Positions 25,371-34,128 of a DNA stretch of 64,000 bases are shown here, piece by piece; the first letter of the stretch is position 1; the number at the start of each line of letters is the position of its first letter. The notes under the pieces are model-generated. The model was not told the origin of the DNA, did not search any database, and was given only the letters and a program-made list of their open reading frames with translations. The stretch is from Cohnella endophytica (GTDB lineage: Bacteria > Bacillota > Bacilli > Paenibacillales > Paenibacillaceae). A program made the translations under genes and the position numbers. The stretch lies in the NCBI RefSeq assembly GCF_003628305.1, contig NZ_RBZM01000001.1, positions 310,001 through 374,000 of the forward strand, written 5' to 3'.

Positions 25371-26480
25371 ATGAAACAAACAAGAATGAGGTTATTTCTA
25401 GCGGTGTTAATTTGTTTTGCGCTAACTTTACCTACAGTAATCGCACATGCGGCAACTACGATCACTTCCAATCAAACGGGCACTCAAGACGGCTACGACT
25501 ATGAACTCTGGAAGGATTCCGGGACCACAAGCATGACTCTCAATAGCGGAGGCGCGTTCAGTGCCACGTGGAGTAACATCAATAATGCGTTGTTCCGTAA
25601 AGGCAAGAAATTCAACGCGACCCAAACACACCAGCAGGTAGGAAACATCTCGATTAACTACAGTGCAACCTTTAATCCTGGAGGGAATTCCTATTTGACT
25701 GTATATGGGTGGACGAAGAGCCCGCTAGTAGAATTTTACATCGTCGATAACTGGGGCACTTATCGTCCGACCGGGACGCAAAAAGGCACCCTTACCGTTG
25801 ACGGGGGTACGTATGACATCTATGAGACCACTCGTACCAACCAACCTTCCATTGAAGGAACTGCAACCTTTAAGCAGTATTGGAGCGTTCGGCAGTCCAA
25901 ACGCTCGAGCGGAACCATATCGGTTAGCGAACACTTCAAAAAGTGGGAAAGCTTAGGAATGCCAATGGGTAAGCTGTATGAAGTAGCCCTTACGGTAGAG
26001 GGCTATCAAAGTAGCGGAAATGCCGATGTGACTACTAATGTTCTTACAATCGGCGGCGGATCGAATCCAACCCCAACCCCAACACCTTCGCCAACTCCTA
26101 CTCCGCCCCCAGGTGGCGGGACTACGAGAGTGGAAGCCGAGAGTATGACCAAAGGCGGTCAGTATACCGGGAATATCAGCTCGCCGTTTAACGGAGTCGC
26201 TTTATACGCGAACAACGATTTGGTGAAATTCACGCAGAATTTTACGAGCGGAACCCATAATTTTGCGCTCCGCGGCGCTTCGAATAACTCCAACATGGCC
26301 AGAGTCGACTTGAAAATCGGCGGAGTGACGAAGGGATCCTTCTACTTCGGCGGAAGCAGTCCTGCGGTCTACACCCTAAACAATGTCAGCCATGGAACCG
26401 GAAATCAAGAGATTCAGCTCGTCGTAACAACCGATAACGGGACATGGGATGCTTACCTTGATTATTTGGAGATTTCGTAA
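25371..26480 (+). CDS. xynA: Endo-1,4-beta-xylanase GH11 with CBM36-like domain
   Basis: A secreted 369-residue enzyme. A signal peptide (1-27, ending AHA) is followed by a GH11 jelly-roll catalytic domain (about 30-225), which hydrolyses the xylan backbone. The two catalytic glutamates are visible: nucleophile E121 in [14 protein letters not shown] and acid/base E210 in [10 protein letters not shown] Pro/Thr linker (about 226-250) leads to a C-terminal domain of about 118 residues beginning [16 protein letters not shown], resembling the calcium-dependent xylan-binding CBM36 of Paenibacillus. TTGGAGGA lies 7 nt upstream of the ATG. The linked esterase gene carries the same binding domain. Catabolite control is inferred from the upstream cre. 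Confidence 0.95.
   Translation: MKQTRMRLFLAVLICFALTLPTVIAHAATTITSNQTGTQDGYDYELWKDSGTTSMTLNSGGAFSATWSNINNALFRKGKKFNATQTHQQVGNISINYSATFNPGGNSYLTVYGWTKSPLVEFYIVDNWGTYRPTGTQKGTLTVDGGTYDIYETTRTNQPSIEGTATFKQYWSVRQSKRSSGTISVSEHFKKWESLGMPMGKLYEVALTVEGYQSSGNADVTTNVLTIGGGSNPTPTPTPSPTPTPPPGGGTTRVEAESMTKGGQYTGNISSPFNGVALYANNDLVKFTQNFTSGTHNFALRGASNNSNMARVDLKIGGVTKGSFYFGGSSPAVYTLNNVSHGTGNQEIQLVVTTDNGTWDAYLDYLEIS
26122..26480 (+). repeat. CBM36-like module, DNA copy 1 (pair with 27231-27589)
   Basis: A 359-bp segment matches 27231-27589 at the same length without gaps. I count about 16 base differences by eye, mostly synonymous. The identity starts exactly at the domain boundary and runs to the stop codon. 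Confidence 0.95.
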
Positions 26481-26509
26481 AAAAAAACCGAAGCGGAGGA
26501 GATACGACT

Positions 26510-27589
26510 ATGTTCAAAGCAAAACTAGTAAAAGGGGCCACGGTTATGGCGCTCTTATGTACGTTAATATCCATTCCTATGATGCCTATGGCCAGCGCTG
26601 CCGACGCTAACTGCCCGAACGGTTACGTAGGCCTGACGTACGACGATGGTCCGAATCCCAGTAACACGACCAATCTGCTCAATGCGCTGAAGCAGGCTGG
26701 CTTACGCGCAACGATGTTCAACATCGGCCAGAACGCGCAAAATAACCCGTCTCTGGTGCAGGCTCAAGTGAGCGCGGGCATGTGGGTCGGGAACCATTCC
26801 TATACTCATCCGCACATGACGACTTTGAGCAGTTCGCAGATGTCGTCGGAAATCACGCGGACACAGCAGGCGATCCAGTCGGCTACAGGAACCGCACCGA
26901 AGCTGTTCCGTCCGCCTTACGGCGAGACGAATTCTACCTTAAAGTCCATCGAGTCCCAGAACGGTCTCACCGAAGTCATATGGAACGTTGACTCCCAGGA
27001 CTGGAACGGCGCTAGTACGGCTCAGATCGTAGCCGCCGCGGGCACGATGCAGAACGGCGACGTGATCCTGATGCATGACCAGTACCAGACAACGCTTCAA
27101 GCGATCCCGCAGATCGCGCAGAACCTTAAGAACCGCGGCCTTTGCTCCGGCATGATCTCGACGAGCACCGGCCGGGCGGTTGCTCCTGACGGAGGAAGCG
27201 GTGGCGGGGGTACGACTCCTCCAGGCACGTCTACGAGAGTGGAAGCCGAGAATATGACCAAAGGCGGTCAGTATACCGGGAATATCAGCTCGCCGTTCAA
27301 CGGAGTCGCTTTATACGCGAACAATGATTTGGTGAAGTTCACTCAGAATTTCACGAGCGGCACCCATAATTTTTCGCTCCGAGGTGCTTCGAATAACTCC
27401 AACATGGCCAGAGTCGACTTGAAAATCGGCGGAGTGACGAAGGGGTCCTTCTACTTCGGCGGAAGCAGTCCTGCGGTCTACACCCTAAACAATGTCAGCC
27501 ATGGAACCGGAAATCAAGAGATTCAGCTCGTTGTAACAACCGATAACGGGACATGGGATGCTTATCTTGATTATTTGGAAATCACGTAA
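26510..27589 (+). CDS. Secreted CE4 polysaccharide deacetylase with CBM36-like domain (probable acetylxylan esterase)
   Basis: A 359-residue secreted protein. A signal peptide (about 1-28, ending ASA) precedes a NodB-type carbohydrate esterase 4 domain (about 35-220). All five CE4 motifs are present: LTYDDGP (catalytic Asp pair), GNHSYTHPHM (metal His pair), FRPPYGETN, WNVDSQDWNG and ILMHD. A Gly/Thr linker leads to a CBM36-like domain (about 240-359) nearly identical to that of the xylanase. Shared xylan targeting makes acetylxylan esterase the most likely role, removing acetyl groups that block the xylanase; chitin-oligosaccharide deacetylation is the alternative. It starts 29 nt after xynA with GCGGAGGAG upstream, so the two form an operon. 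Confidence 0.93.
   Translation: MFKAKLVKGATVMALLCTLISIPMMPMASAADANCPNGYVGLTYDDGPNPSNTTNLLNALKQAGLRATMFNIGQNAQNNPSLVQAQVSAGMWVGNHSYTHPHMTTLSSSQMSSEITRTQQAIQSATGTAPKLFRPPYGETNSTLKSIESQNGLTEVIWNVDSQDWNGASTAQIVAAAGTMQNGDVILMHDQYQTTLQAIPQIAQNLKNRGLCSGMISTSTGRAVAPDGGSGGGGTTPPGTSTRVEAENMTKGGQYTGNISSPFNGVALYANNDLVKFTQNFTSGTHNFSLRGASNNSNMARVDLKIGGVTKGSFYFGGSSPAVYTLNNVSHGTGNQEIQLVVTTDNGTWDAYLDYLEIT
27231..27589 (+). repeat. CBM36-like module, DNA copy 2 (pair with 26122-26480)
   Basis: Second copy of the 359-bp repeat, in direct orientation 1,109 bp downstream of the first. Recombination between the copies would fuse the xylanase catalytic domain to the distal binding domain and delete the esterase. 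Confidence 0.95.
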
Positions 27590-27603
27590 TAACCTTTCAA
27601 AGT

Positions 27604-27637
27604 AAATCCCGGCGGGAACTTTCCCGCCGGGATTTTT
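27604..27637 (+). terminator. Rho-independent terminator of the xylan operon
   Basis: AAATCCCGGCGGGAA, loop CT, TTCCCGCCGGGATTT followed by TT; 15-bp stem. Confidence 0.92.
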
Positions 27638-27691
27638 AAATAATACGGACAACAAAATTTGTATATACATAGGCTAACAAGAAGTTGAACG

Positions 27692-30049
27692 TTGCTAGGC
27701 TATGATGAAAAAGGAGGGGTCAAAATCAGTAGCTCGCTTGGGAAAAGCATTCCCAGAAAGGAAACATGGGAGAAAGTAACAGGCATAACCCGATATGTAA
27801 ATGATATTTCGACACCGGGGTTATTCCATGTCAAAATAGCGATCAGCCCGCATGCTCACGCTAAAATAATAACGATCGATTCGTCCGAAGCGATGAAAAT
27901 CCCGGGTGTTAAGGAAGTGATAACAGGGCGAGACTTCCCGATTCTGACCGGGTCGCCATTGGCAGACCGACCGCCAATCGCAATAGATAAAGTGAGATAT
28001 TATGGCGAGCCCGTCGCTCTTGTTGTCGCGGATCAGGATTATATTGCAGAGATGGCGGCAAACCGCATCAAAGTAGTTTACGAGCTTTTACCTGCCGTCC
28101 TATCTCCAAGGGAAGCTTTGCAGAAAAATGCTCCGCTAGTACATGAACGTCTAGCCGAATACAAGCAGCATGAGGAGGTTTACCCGGAGCCGGGAACCAA
28201 TGTCGCGAACCGGACGAAAATTCGCAAAGGGAATATGGAGGAAGGGTGGAGAAAAAGCCACCATACCGTCGAAGTCGAGGTCACTTTACCGCAATCGGAT
28301 CACGCTGCAATGGAAATGCGATGTTGTACGGCGGAGATTATGCCGGACGGCAAAGTGATTTTCCACTCCGCGTCGCAATCGCCTTTTGTTATCCGAAGAG
28401 CAATCAGCCAATCGTTTCATATTCCGATACATAAAGTGATCGTTCACACGCCTTTGGTCGGAGGCAGTTTCGGCGGAAAATCCGCGATTCAGATGGAATT
28501 TCTTGCTTATATGGCATCCCGTGCGGTTGGAGGGAGAGCTGTAAAATTGGTTAATTCCCGGGAGGTGGACATGATCTCTTCTCCGGTCCATATCGGATTG
28601 GATGCCACAGTCAAGCTTGGCTGCACCCGTGAAGGGAAATTGATGGCTACCGAAATATTGCATTTGTATGATGGCGGAGCCTATTCCGATCGGGGAGCGG
28701 TCATGAGCCGATCCGGGGCCATTGATTGCACGGGGCCTTATCGCATCGACAACGTTCATTGCGATTCTTTATGCATGTATACCAATCACCCTTATTCCAC
28801 CTCCTATCGAGGTTTCGGTCATCCGGAACTGACGTTCGCGATGGAAAGAGCAGTGGATTTATTAGCGAATCTAGTGAACATGGACCCTTTGGAATTTCGT
28901 TTTAATAATGCGATTGGACCGGGGGATACGACCCCGACGCAAACTTTGCTGGATAGAAGTAATCTGGGCGATTTGCCCATGTGCATTGCAAAGTTGAAAT
29001 CATTAATCGATTGGGACGACCTTCCTCATCGCAAAATCGATGGCCATCTCATCAAGGCGAGAGGGGTGTGCTGTTTTTGGAAAACTTCGGATACGCCGAC
29101 GGATGCCGGAGCGGGAGCCGTTATCGTATTTAATCCCGACGGAAGCATTAATTTGCTGTGCGGAGCCGTAGAAATCGGTCAAGGCACGAGGACGGCGCTG
29201 ACTCAACTGTTGGCCGAAAAGTTGCGTATGGATGACCAGATGATACATATCTCCACGGGAGTGAACACCGAAACCGATCCCCAACATTGGAAAACGGTAG
29301 CGAGCCGCAGTACCTTTTTAGTCGGCAATGCGATTCTGAATGCGGCCGACGATGCCATCGTGCAATTAAAAAGCATAGCCGCTATCGTTATGCAATGCTT
29401 ACCGACAGACTTGGATGTCGGAGCGGGCAAAGTTTTCTTTAAAGATCGTCCCGCTAAGGGGATTTCGATCGATAAGATCGCTAACGGCTACAAATTCCCG
29501 AACGGGAATACGATCGGCGGTCAAGTTATCGGACGCGGGAGCTATGCGATGCGGAATTTAACTTCGTTAGACCCTGAAACAGGTAAAGGGAATCCCGGTC
29601 CGGAATGGACCGTAGGCGCTCAAGCGGTAGAAGTGGAATTGAATACGAAAGAATACACGTACAAAATCGTTAAGGCGGCAACGGTTATCGATGCCGGAAA
29701 GGTGATTAATCCGGAGTTTGCCCGCAGTCAAGTTACGGGCGGTATGAGCATGGGCTTAAGCTTGGCTAGCCGGGAAGCTTTTTTATTCAATGATCAAGGC
29801 GCCATCATAAATCCGCAATTTCGAACCTACAAATTAATTCGTTATGGAGAGCAGCCACAGTACTTCGTCGATTTCGTCGAGACGCCCCATTTGGAAGCGC
29901 CTTACGGATTGCGCGGAATCGGAGAGCATGGCTTGATTGGCATGCCTGCAGCACTGGCGAATAGCCTGACCCTCGCCGCCGGGGTAGAGTTGAATCATTT
30001 GCCTTTGACGCCCGAAATGATCTGGAGGACGATCCATGATTCCGTTTGA
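27692..30049 (+). CDS. Xanthine dehydrogenase-family molybdenum-binding subunit
   Basis: About 775-785 residues, large subunit of a molybdenum hydroxylase (xanthine oxidase family) acting on N-heterocycles or aldehydes. Visible are VTGITRYVNDI at the N terminus, the cofactor loops GGSFGGKSAIQMEFLAY and TSYRGFGHPE, EIGQGTRTAL, and the catalytic glutamate in LRGIGEHGLIGMP near the C terminus. The start is problematic: TTG 27692 lacks a good ribosome site, while a strong AAGGAGG (27711-27717) points, at 7-nt spacing, to an ATC codon at 27725, exactly where homologues would begin (SSSLGKSIPRKE). The end overlaps the FAD subunit by 14 nt. The substrate (xanthine, hypoxanthine, nicotinate or other) is not decided by sequence alone. 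Confidence 0.9.
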   Translation: MLGYDEKGGVKISSSLGKSIPRKETWEKVTGITRYVNDISTPGLFHVKIAISPHAHAKIITIDSSEAMKIPGVKEVITGRDFPILTGSPLADRPPIAIDKVRYYGEPVALVVADQDYIAEMAANRIKVVYELLPAVLSPREALQKNAPLVHERLAEYKQHEEVYPEPGTNVANRTKIRKGNMEEGWRKSHHTVEVEVTLPQSDHAAMEMRCCTAEIMPDGKVIFHSASQSPFVIRRAISQSFHIPIHKVIVHTPLVGGSFGGKSAIQMEFLAYMASRAVGGRAVKLVNSREVDMISSPVHIGLDATVKLGCTREGKLMATEILHLYDGGAYSDRGAVMSRSGAIDCTGPYRIDNVHCDSLCMYTNHPYSTSYRGFGHPELTFAMERAVDLLANLVNMDPLEFRFNNAIGPGDTTPTQTLLDRSNLGDLPMCIAKLKSLIDWDDLPHRKIDGHLIKARGVCCFWKTSDTPTDAGAGAVIVFNPDGSINLLCGAVEIGQGTRTALTQLLAEKLRMDDQMIHISTGVNTETDPQHWKTVASRSTFLVGNAILNAADDAIVQLKSIAAIVMQCLPTDLDVGAGKVFFKDRPAKGISIDKIANGYKFPNGNTIGGQVIGRGSYAMRNLTSLDPETGKGNPGPEWTVGAQAVEVELNTKEYTYKIVKAATVIDAGKVINPEFARSQVTGGMSMGLSLASREAFLFNDQGAIINPQFRTYKLIRYGEQPQYFVDFVETPHLEAPYGLRGIGEHGLIGMPAALANSLTLAAGVELNHLPLTPEMIWRTIHDSV

Positions 30050-30869
30050 CTTCGAATATTACAAACCGACTTCCGTTCAGCTGGCCGTGAAATGGTTTCA
30101 TTTTCTGCAAAAGAAAGGAAAGAATCCGCTGTATTTCGCCGGAGGGACGGAAATCATCACATGGGCACGACAAAATTCCATTCATCCAGGTGCTGTTGTT
30201 GATTTGAAATCCATTCCGGAGTGCAATGCAATGGAAATGCGAAACGATAAGCTGATTATCGGAGCTTGCGTCACGTTATCGGCATTATCCGCGGCGAATT
30301 CGTTCCCGCTGCTAAGTGAAACGGCGCAGGGAATCGCCGACCAAACCGCCCGGAATCAAATCACGCTTGGGGGAAACATTTGCGGCAATATTTATTATCG
30401 CGAGTCTGTGCTCCCGCTTCTATTAGCAAATAGTCGAATAGTTATAGCAGGAATGAATGGGATAAGAGAAGCTTCGATTCGCGATATTTTCTTACGTCAT
30501 TTGAGATTGGGAAACGGAGAATTTCTTGTGAAGACAATAACGGACCGAAGTTATCTTTCACTCCCGTTCGTTCATTACAAAAAACGGCAGATCGGCAACG
30601 TAGGCTATCCGCTCGTAACCGTAGCTGCTTTCAAGAAAGATAGTCAAATTCATACCGCGTATAGCGGCGTCTGCTCGTTCCCGTTTCGATCCGCCCAAAT
30701 CGACCGGGAATTGAATGACTCCTCGATACCGTTGAGTGACAGAATCGTACAGGCGATCGACTATTTACCCGCTCCCTTATTAAATAATGCGGAAGGCTCC
30801 GCGCCTTATAGGAAATTTGTGCTTAAGCAAACGATGGCTGACGCGGTACATACATTGGAAAGCAGGTGA
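30036..30869 (+). CDS. Xanthine dehydrogenase-family FAD-binding subunit
   Basis: A 277-residue medium subunit that passes electrons from the iron-sulfur clusters to FAD. The FAD-binding motif YFAGGTEIITWAR lies near residue 35-48 and the second loop TLGGNICGNIYY near residue 110, both typical. The C-terminal CO dehydrogenase flavoprotein domain is present. GGAGG is 7 nt before the ATG; the start overlaps the large subunit and the iron-sulfur gene follows 3 nt after the stop, so all three are translationally linked. Confidence 0.92.
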   Translation: MIPFDFEYYKPTSVQLAVKWFHFLQKKGKNPLYFAGGTEIITWARQNSIHPGAVVDLKSIPECNAMEMRNDKLIIGACVTLSALSAANSFPLLSETAQGIADQTARNQITLGGNICGNIYYRESVLPLLLANSRIVIAGMNGIREASIRDIFLRHLRLGNGEFLVKTITDRSYLSLPFVHYKKRQIGNVGYPLVTVAAFKKDSQIHTAYSGVCSFPFRSAQIDRELNDSSIPLSDRIVQAIDYLPAPLLNNAEGSAPYRKFVLKQTMADAVHTLESR

Positions 30870-30872
30870 AGC

Positions 30873-31346
30873 ATGTCATCACTCGATTCCGCTAAGTATC
30901 CGGTTGAGTTCGAAGTAAACGGCGAGAAGCAGACGATTCGAGTAAGGGCTGCGGATATACTCTTATACACGCTAAGAGACAATCTCGGGCTGACGGGGAG
31001 TAAGTCCGGTTGCGATAATGGGGACTGCGGTGCGTGTACGATATTGGTAGAAGGCTTCCCCATAAAATCGTGCCTAATGCTCACCGTGGAAGTCGACGGA
31101 AAGCAAATGACTACGATCGAGGGTTTGAGAAACTCACCGGTACAAAATGCCTTTGTTAAAAATCAGGCGTTCCAATGCGGTTACTGTACTCCTGGCTTTA
31201 TCGTGAACTGTGAAGGTTTACGGAATAAGCTCCCGCATGCAGATAAAGAAACCATCAGGGTATGGTTGGAATCCAACATTTGCAGGTGTACGTCATATGA
31301 AGAAATACGCAATGCAGTGAAAGACGTTTTTTCGCTGGAAAAATGA
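30873..31346 (+). CDS. Xanthine dehydrogenase-family [2Fe-2S] subunit
   Basis: A 157-residue small subunit with two 2Fe-2S clusters. The plant-ferredoxin-type cluster ligands are in SGCDNGDCGACTILVEG plus a later Cys (KSCLML); the helical-domain cluster ligands are in QCGYCTPGFI and NICRCTSYEEI. It completes a three-subunit molybdenum hydroxylase of the PucCDE/CoxLMS layout. No MoCo sulfurase/insertion chaperone (PucA/XdhC type) or purine regulator follows; these must be elsewhere. Confidence 0.94.
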   Translation: MSSLDSAKYPVEFEVNGEKQTIRVRAADILLYTLRDNLGLTGSKSGCDNGDCGACTILVEGFPIKSCLMLTVEVDGKQMTTIEGLRNSPVQNAFVKNQAFQCGYCTPGFIVNCEGLRNKLPHADKETIRVWLESNICRCTSYEEIRNAVKDVFSLEK

Positions 31347-31377
31347 TGGGGCTCCACACCTTCCGTATGCCTGAAGA

Positions 31378-32415
31378 TTACACGAGTTTATTGGAAAAAT
31401 TCAGGCTTTGGAAATCTTGGACAACTTGTTCTGCATTCATATATAACGCAAGCGGGTATTGGTATTTCTCTAGATCTGCAGGCGCCTTAATTTGGAGAGC
31501 TGATACATTGGAGACTGGACTAACTGCTTTCGAATCATCTAAAGCTTTTTCCCATTCCTTAATAAGGGTCGCTAACAGGTTTAAATGATCGGCCCATATT
31601 CGTTGATTTTCTTTTGCAAATTGACCGCGTTCCGACCATTTTACTAAAACTCGTATCATGTCGGACAGATTGGCATATCCGGAACGAAGATATTTCATTT
31701 GCCGGGTTAGTTCCTGCAAGCTTGCACGCTTTTGGGTACCAAACGGATTGTAACGCAAACTTTGCTCTGCATTGTCCAACTCGGTTGTCGCTTGATGAAG
31801 CTCCTGGAATAACGTTTGCAATTTTGATTGCAAGATTTGAGTTTTACTTGAGGGGCAGCCCTCAATAACCCAAAATGCAGTGCTTATAAAATGGTTGGAA
31901 AGATGATCCGCGAAATGCGTCATCTTTTTTCGGGTTTTGCTAACGGTATCGGGAGGGAAAATCATGATATGGATCGCGATGGCAATAACTGCACCGATAA
32001 ACGTATCGCGTATCCGATCAAGAGGATAACTTGGCATCTTGCTTTGAAAGTACATGACCAACAAGATGCTGAGAGCAGCTTGTACCATTATGGCGCGATC
32101 CAACTTCATCCACGTTACGATCAGCATCCCAACGAGAAGGAGAAGACCGATACTCCAACCATTAGTGCCGACGTACGGTGCTAGGAATACGGTGAATAGA
32201 ACGCCGGCAAGGGTAGCCAAAACACGCTGCCAGGCAAACTGTATGGATTTGTCGACGGTAGCTTGGATACTCAAAATGGCCGTCAGAGGAGCCAAATATG
32301 GATGTTTGGACCCCGCGAGCTCCGCAAGTTCCCAGGACAATGCCGAAGCTAAGGGGATTTTCCATACTTCCCCTTTATATTTGATAAAATCAATCATTTT
32401 ATTCGCCTTCGCCAC
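31378..32415 (-). CDS. FUSC/aromatic acid exporter family membrane protein
   Basis: A 345-residue protein with about six N-terminal hydrophobic helices (residues 15-150) and a soluble, largely helical C-terminal half. The stretch KHPYLAPLTAILSIQATVDKSIQFAWQRVLATLAGVL, with its conserved QxTxxxSxxxxxxRxxGTxxG-like spacing, matches the FUSC/ArAE exporter superfamily. Members are proposed to export aromatic acids or similar small compounds; no substrate is indicated here. GTG start with GGAGAG 6 nt upstream. It is convergent with the molybdenum hydroxylase operon, with only 31 nt between the stops. Confidence 0.82.
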   Translation of the reverse strand: MAKANKMIDFIKYKGEVWKIPLASALSWELAELAGSKHPYLAPLTAILSIQATVDKSIQFAWQRVLATLAGVLFTVFLAPYVGTNGWSIGLLLLVGMLIVTWMKLDRAIMVQAALSILLVMYFQSKMPSYPLDRIRDTFIGAVIAIAIHIMIFPPDTVSKTRKKMTHFADHLSNHFISTAFWVIEGCPSSKTQILQSKLQTLFQELHQATTELDNAEQSLRYNPFGTQKRASLQELTRQMKYLRSGYANLSDMIRVLVKWSERGQFAKENQRIWADHLNLLATLIKEWEKALDDSKAVSPVSNVSALQIKAPADLEKYQYPLALYMNAEQVVQDFQSLNFSNKLV

Positions 32416-32705
32416 TTTATTCTCTCCACCTTCATCTTATCCGTTCCTAATGACTCCACCTCCTAGTATGTTCATCTGTTATTTGGGATAGTTCTTAAAT
32501 ACGCAGCAAATTATGGAATTACAAGGGACGATCGGACTGAGAAAATCGGGATTTAACGACTCCAAAGCAAGCAATTCGAGAGATTTGTGACCTTAGTCAT
32601 GAGACAAAATTATCCCTCTATGATTGGAAATTCCTCTTACCATTATTTACTATCATTATATACTTTAGTTGTTATGACTCAACCACTCTAGGAGGTCCAC
32701 TATTC

Positions 32706-34022
32706 ATGAAGAAAAGTTATCTGCTCATCCCGCTCAGTATGGTCCTTGTAGCGACGACAGCCATTAGTTCGGTTGGCGCGGCAGACAAAAGTGTAACCTT
32801 GGTTGTCAGACATACGCAATTGGGCGAGGCGAAACAACAACGTCTCAACATTCTAAACGATGTTTTGAAAAGGGTTTCAAAGGATGTCTCCGGAGTTAAT
32901 TTCAAGCTTGACGGCGTAGATTCCGACGTAAACCGCAAAGAGAAGCTGCGCTCGGAAATGGCCACCAATTCCGCTCCTGCCATTTTCGATCTATTCGGCG
33001 GAGCCGATACGCAGCTGTATGCTTCCGAAGGAAAGCTACTGGATTTGACGCCGATTCTTAAAGAGCTTGGCTTGCAAGATAAATTCATATCATTAGGCGA
33101 GTTTACGGTAGGCGGTAAAGTGTACGGCCTTCCAATCGGCGGTTACCAAGAAGGTTATTTCTACAACAAGCCTTACTTCGAACAAAAAAAGCTTAAAGTT
33201 CCTCAAACCTTAGACGAACTTGAAAAATTGGCCGACGTCATTAAGAAGAGTGGAAAAACTCCTTTTGCGCAAGCCTCCAAACAAGCTTGGGTACCGCTAA
33301 TGACAGCGAATACATTGTGGTCCCGTTATGCGGGCCCGGATATCACCTCGGGATTTGCGACCGGCAAAACCAAATGGAATAGCCCGGAGATGGTCGCGGC
33401 GTTCACGAAGTACCAGGATTGGGTGAATAAAGGTTACTTCAAAAAAGGCGAACTTGGTTTAGAATACGCCGAACAACGCAACCAACTCATTCGCGGCGAA
33501 GCAATCATGATGTACGACGGATCTTGGGCTTCAAGCGTTTTCGCGGATCCTAAACAAGCCGGTAAAATGACCAACCAAGTAGGATACTTCGCAATGCCTA
33601 AAGCATCCAACGGGAAAGGCAGCCAAACGGCAGTAAACGGCGGCTTCTCTAACGGTTATGGTTTCTCGGCCAAAGTGAAGAAGGATGCGAAACAATTAGC
33701 AGCCGTTAAATCCTTCATCAAAAACATGTATAACGACGAAATGCAAATTCGCGGACTTGAAGCAGACGGCGTATTGCCTTCAATGAAAGTGGACAGCGGA
33801 AAGCTTGCCAAAGCAAAAGTTTCCGACCTCGTGAAAGATATTATTGCCGTAGGCAACAAAGCGAGCGGTGCATTCCCGGCGTTCGATTCCATGGTTCAAG
33901 CAGACGTGAACACGGCGATCAGCGAAGGCATTCAAAAGTTAATCGGCGGTCAAACCACGGCTAAGAAGATGTTGGACGCCGTTCAAAAAGTGCAACAAGA
34001 AGCTAACGATAACGACGAGTAA
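32706..34022 (+). CDS. Sugar ABC transporter substrate-binding protein (family 1)
   Basis: A 438-residue extracellular solute-binding protein of the MalE/UgpB type. The binding fold shows IFDLFGGADTQLYASEGKLLDLTPILKELG early and GEAIMMYDGSWASSVF in the middle. The N terminus (1-25) is a signal peptide ending SVGA-ADK. There is no cysteine lipobox, unusual for a Gram-positive binding protein, which is normally lipid-anchored. AGGAGG precedes the ATG by 10 nt. A terminator-like hairpin separates it from the two permease genes, typical for making more receptor than channel. The 290-base gap before it has presumed promoter sequence only. Confidence 0.88.
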   Translation: MKKSYLLIPLSMVLVATTAISSVGAADKSVTLVVRHTQLGEAKQQRLNILNDVLKRVSKDVSGVNFKLDGVDSDVNRKEKLRSEMATNSAPAIFDLFGGADTQLYASEGKLLDLTPILKELGLQDKFISLGEFTVGGKVYGLPIGGYQEGYFYNKPYFEQKKLKVPQTLDELEKLADVIKKSGKTPFAQASKQAWVPLMTANTLWSRYAGPDITSGFATGKTKWNSPEMVAAFTKYQDWVNKGYFKKGELGLEYAEQRNQLIRGEAIMMYDGSWASSVFADPKQAGKMTNQVGYFAMPKASNGKGSQTAVNGGFSNGYGFSAKVKKDAKQLAAVKSFIKNMYNDEMQIRGLEADGVLPSMKVDSGKLAKAKVSDLVKDIIAVGNKASGAFPAFDSMVQADVNTAISEGIQKLIGGQTTAKKMLDAVQKVQQEANDNDE

Positions 34023-34048
34023 TTAACGAACGGCAAGAAGAGTTGAAG

Positions 34049-34083
34049 AGTACCACCCGCCTAAGAGGGGGTGGTACTTTTTA
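34049..34083 (+). terminator. Intra-operon terminator/attenuator after the binding protein
   Basis: AGTACCACCC, eight- to ten-base loop, GGGTGGTACT followed by TTTTAT; perfect 10-bp stem. It lies between receptor and permease genes of one transporter and probably reduces read-through. Confidence 0.88.
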
Positions 34084-34128
34084 TAAGAACGATAAGAAGA
34101 GTACAAGTCAGACTTCACGGAGGTAACA

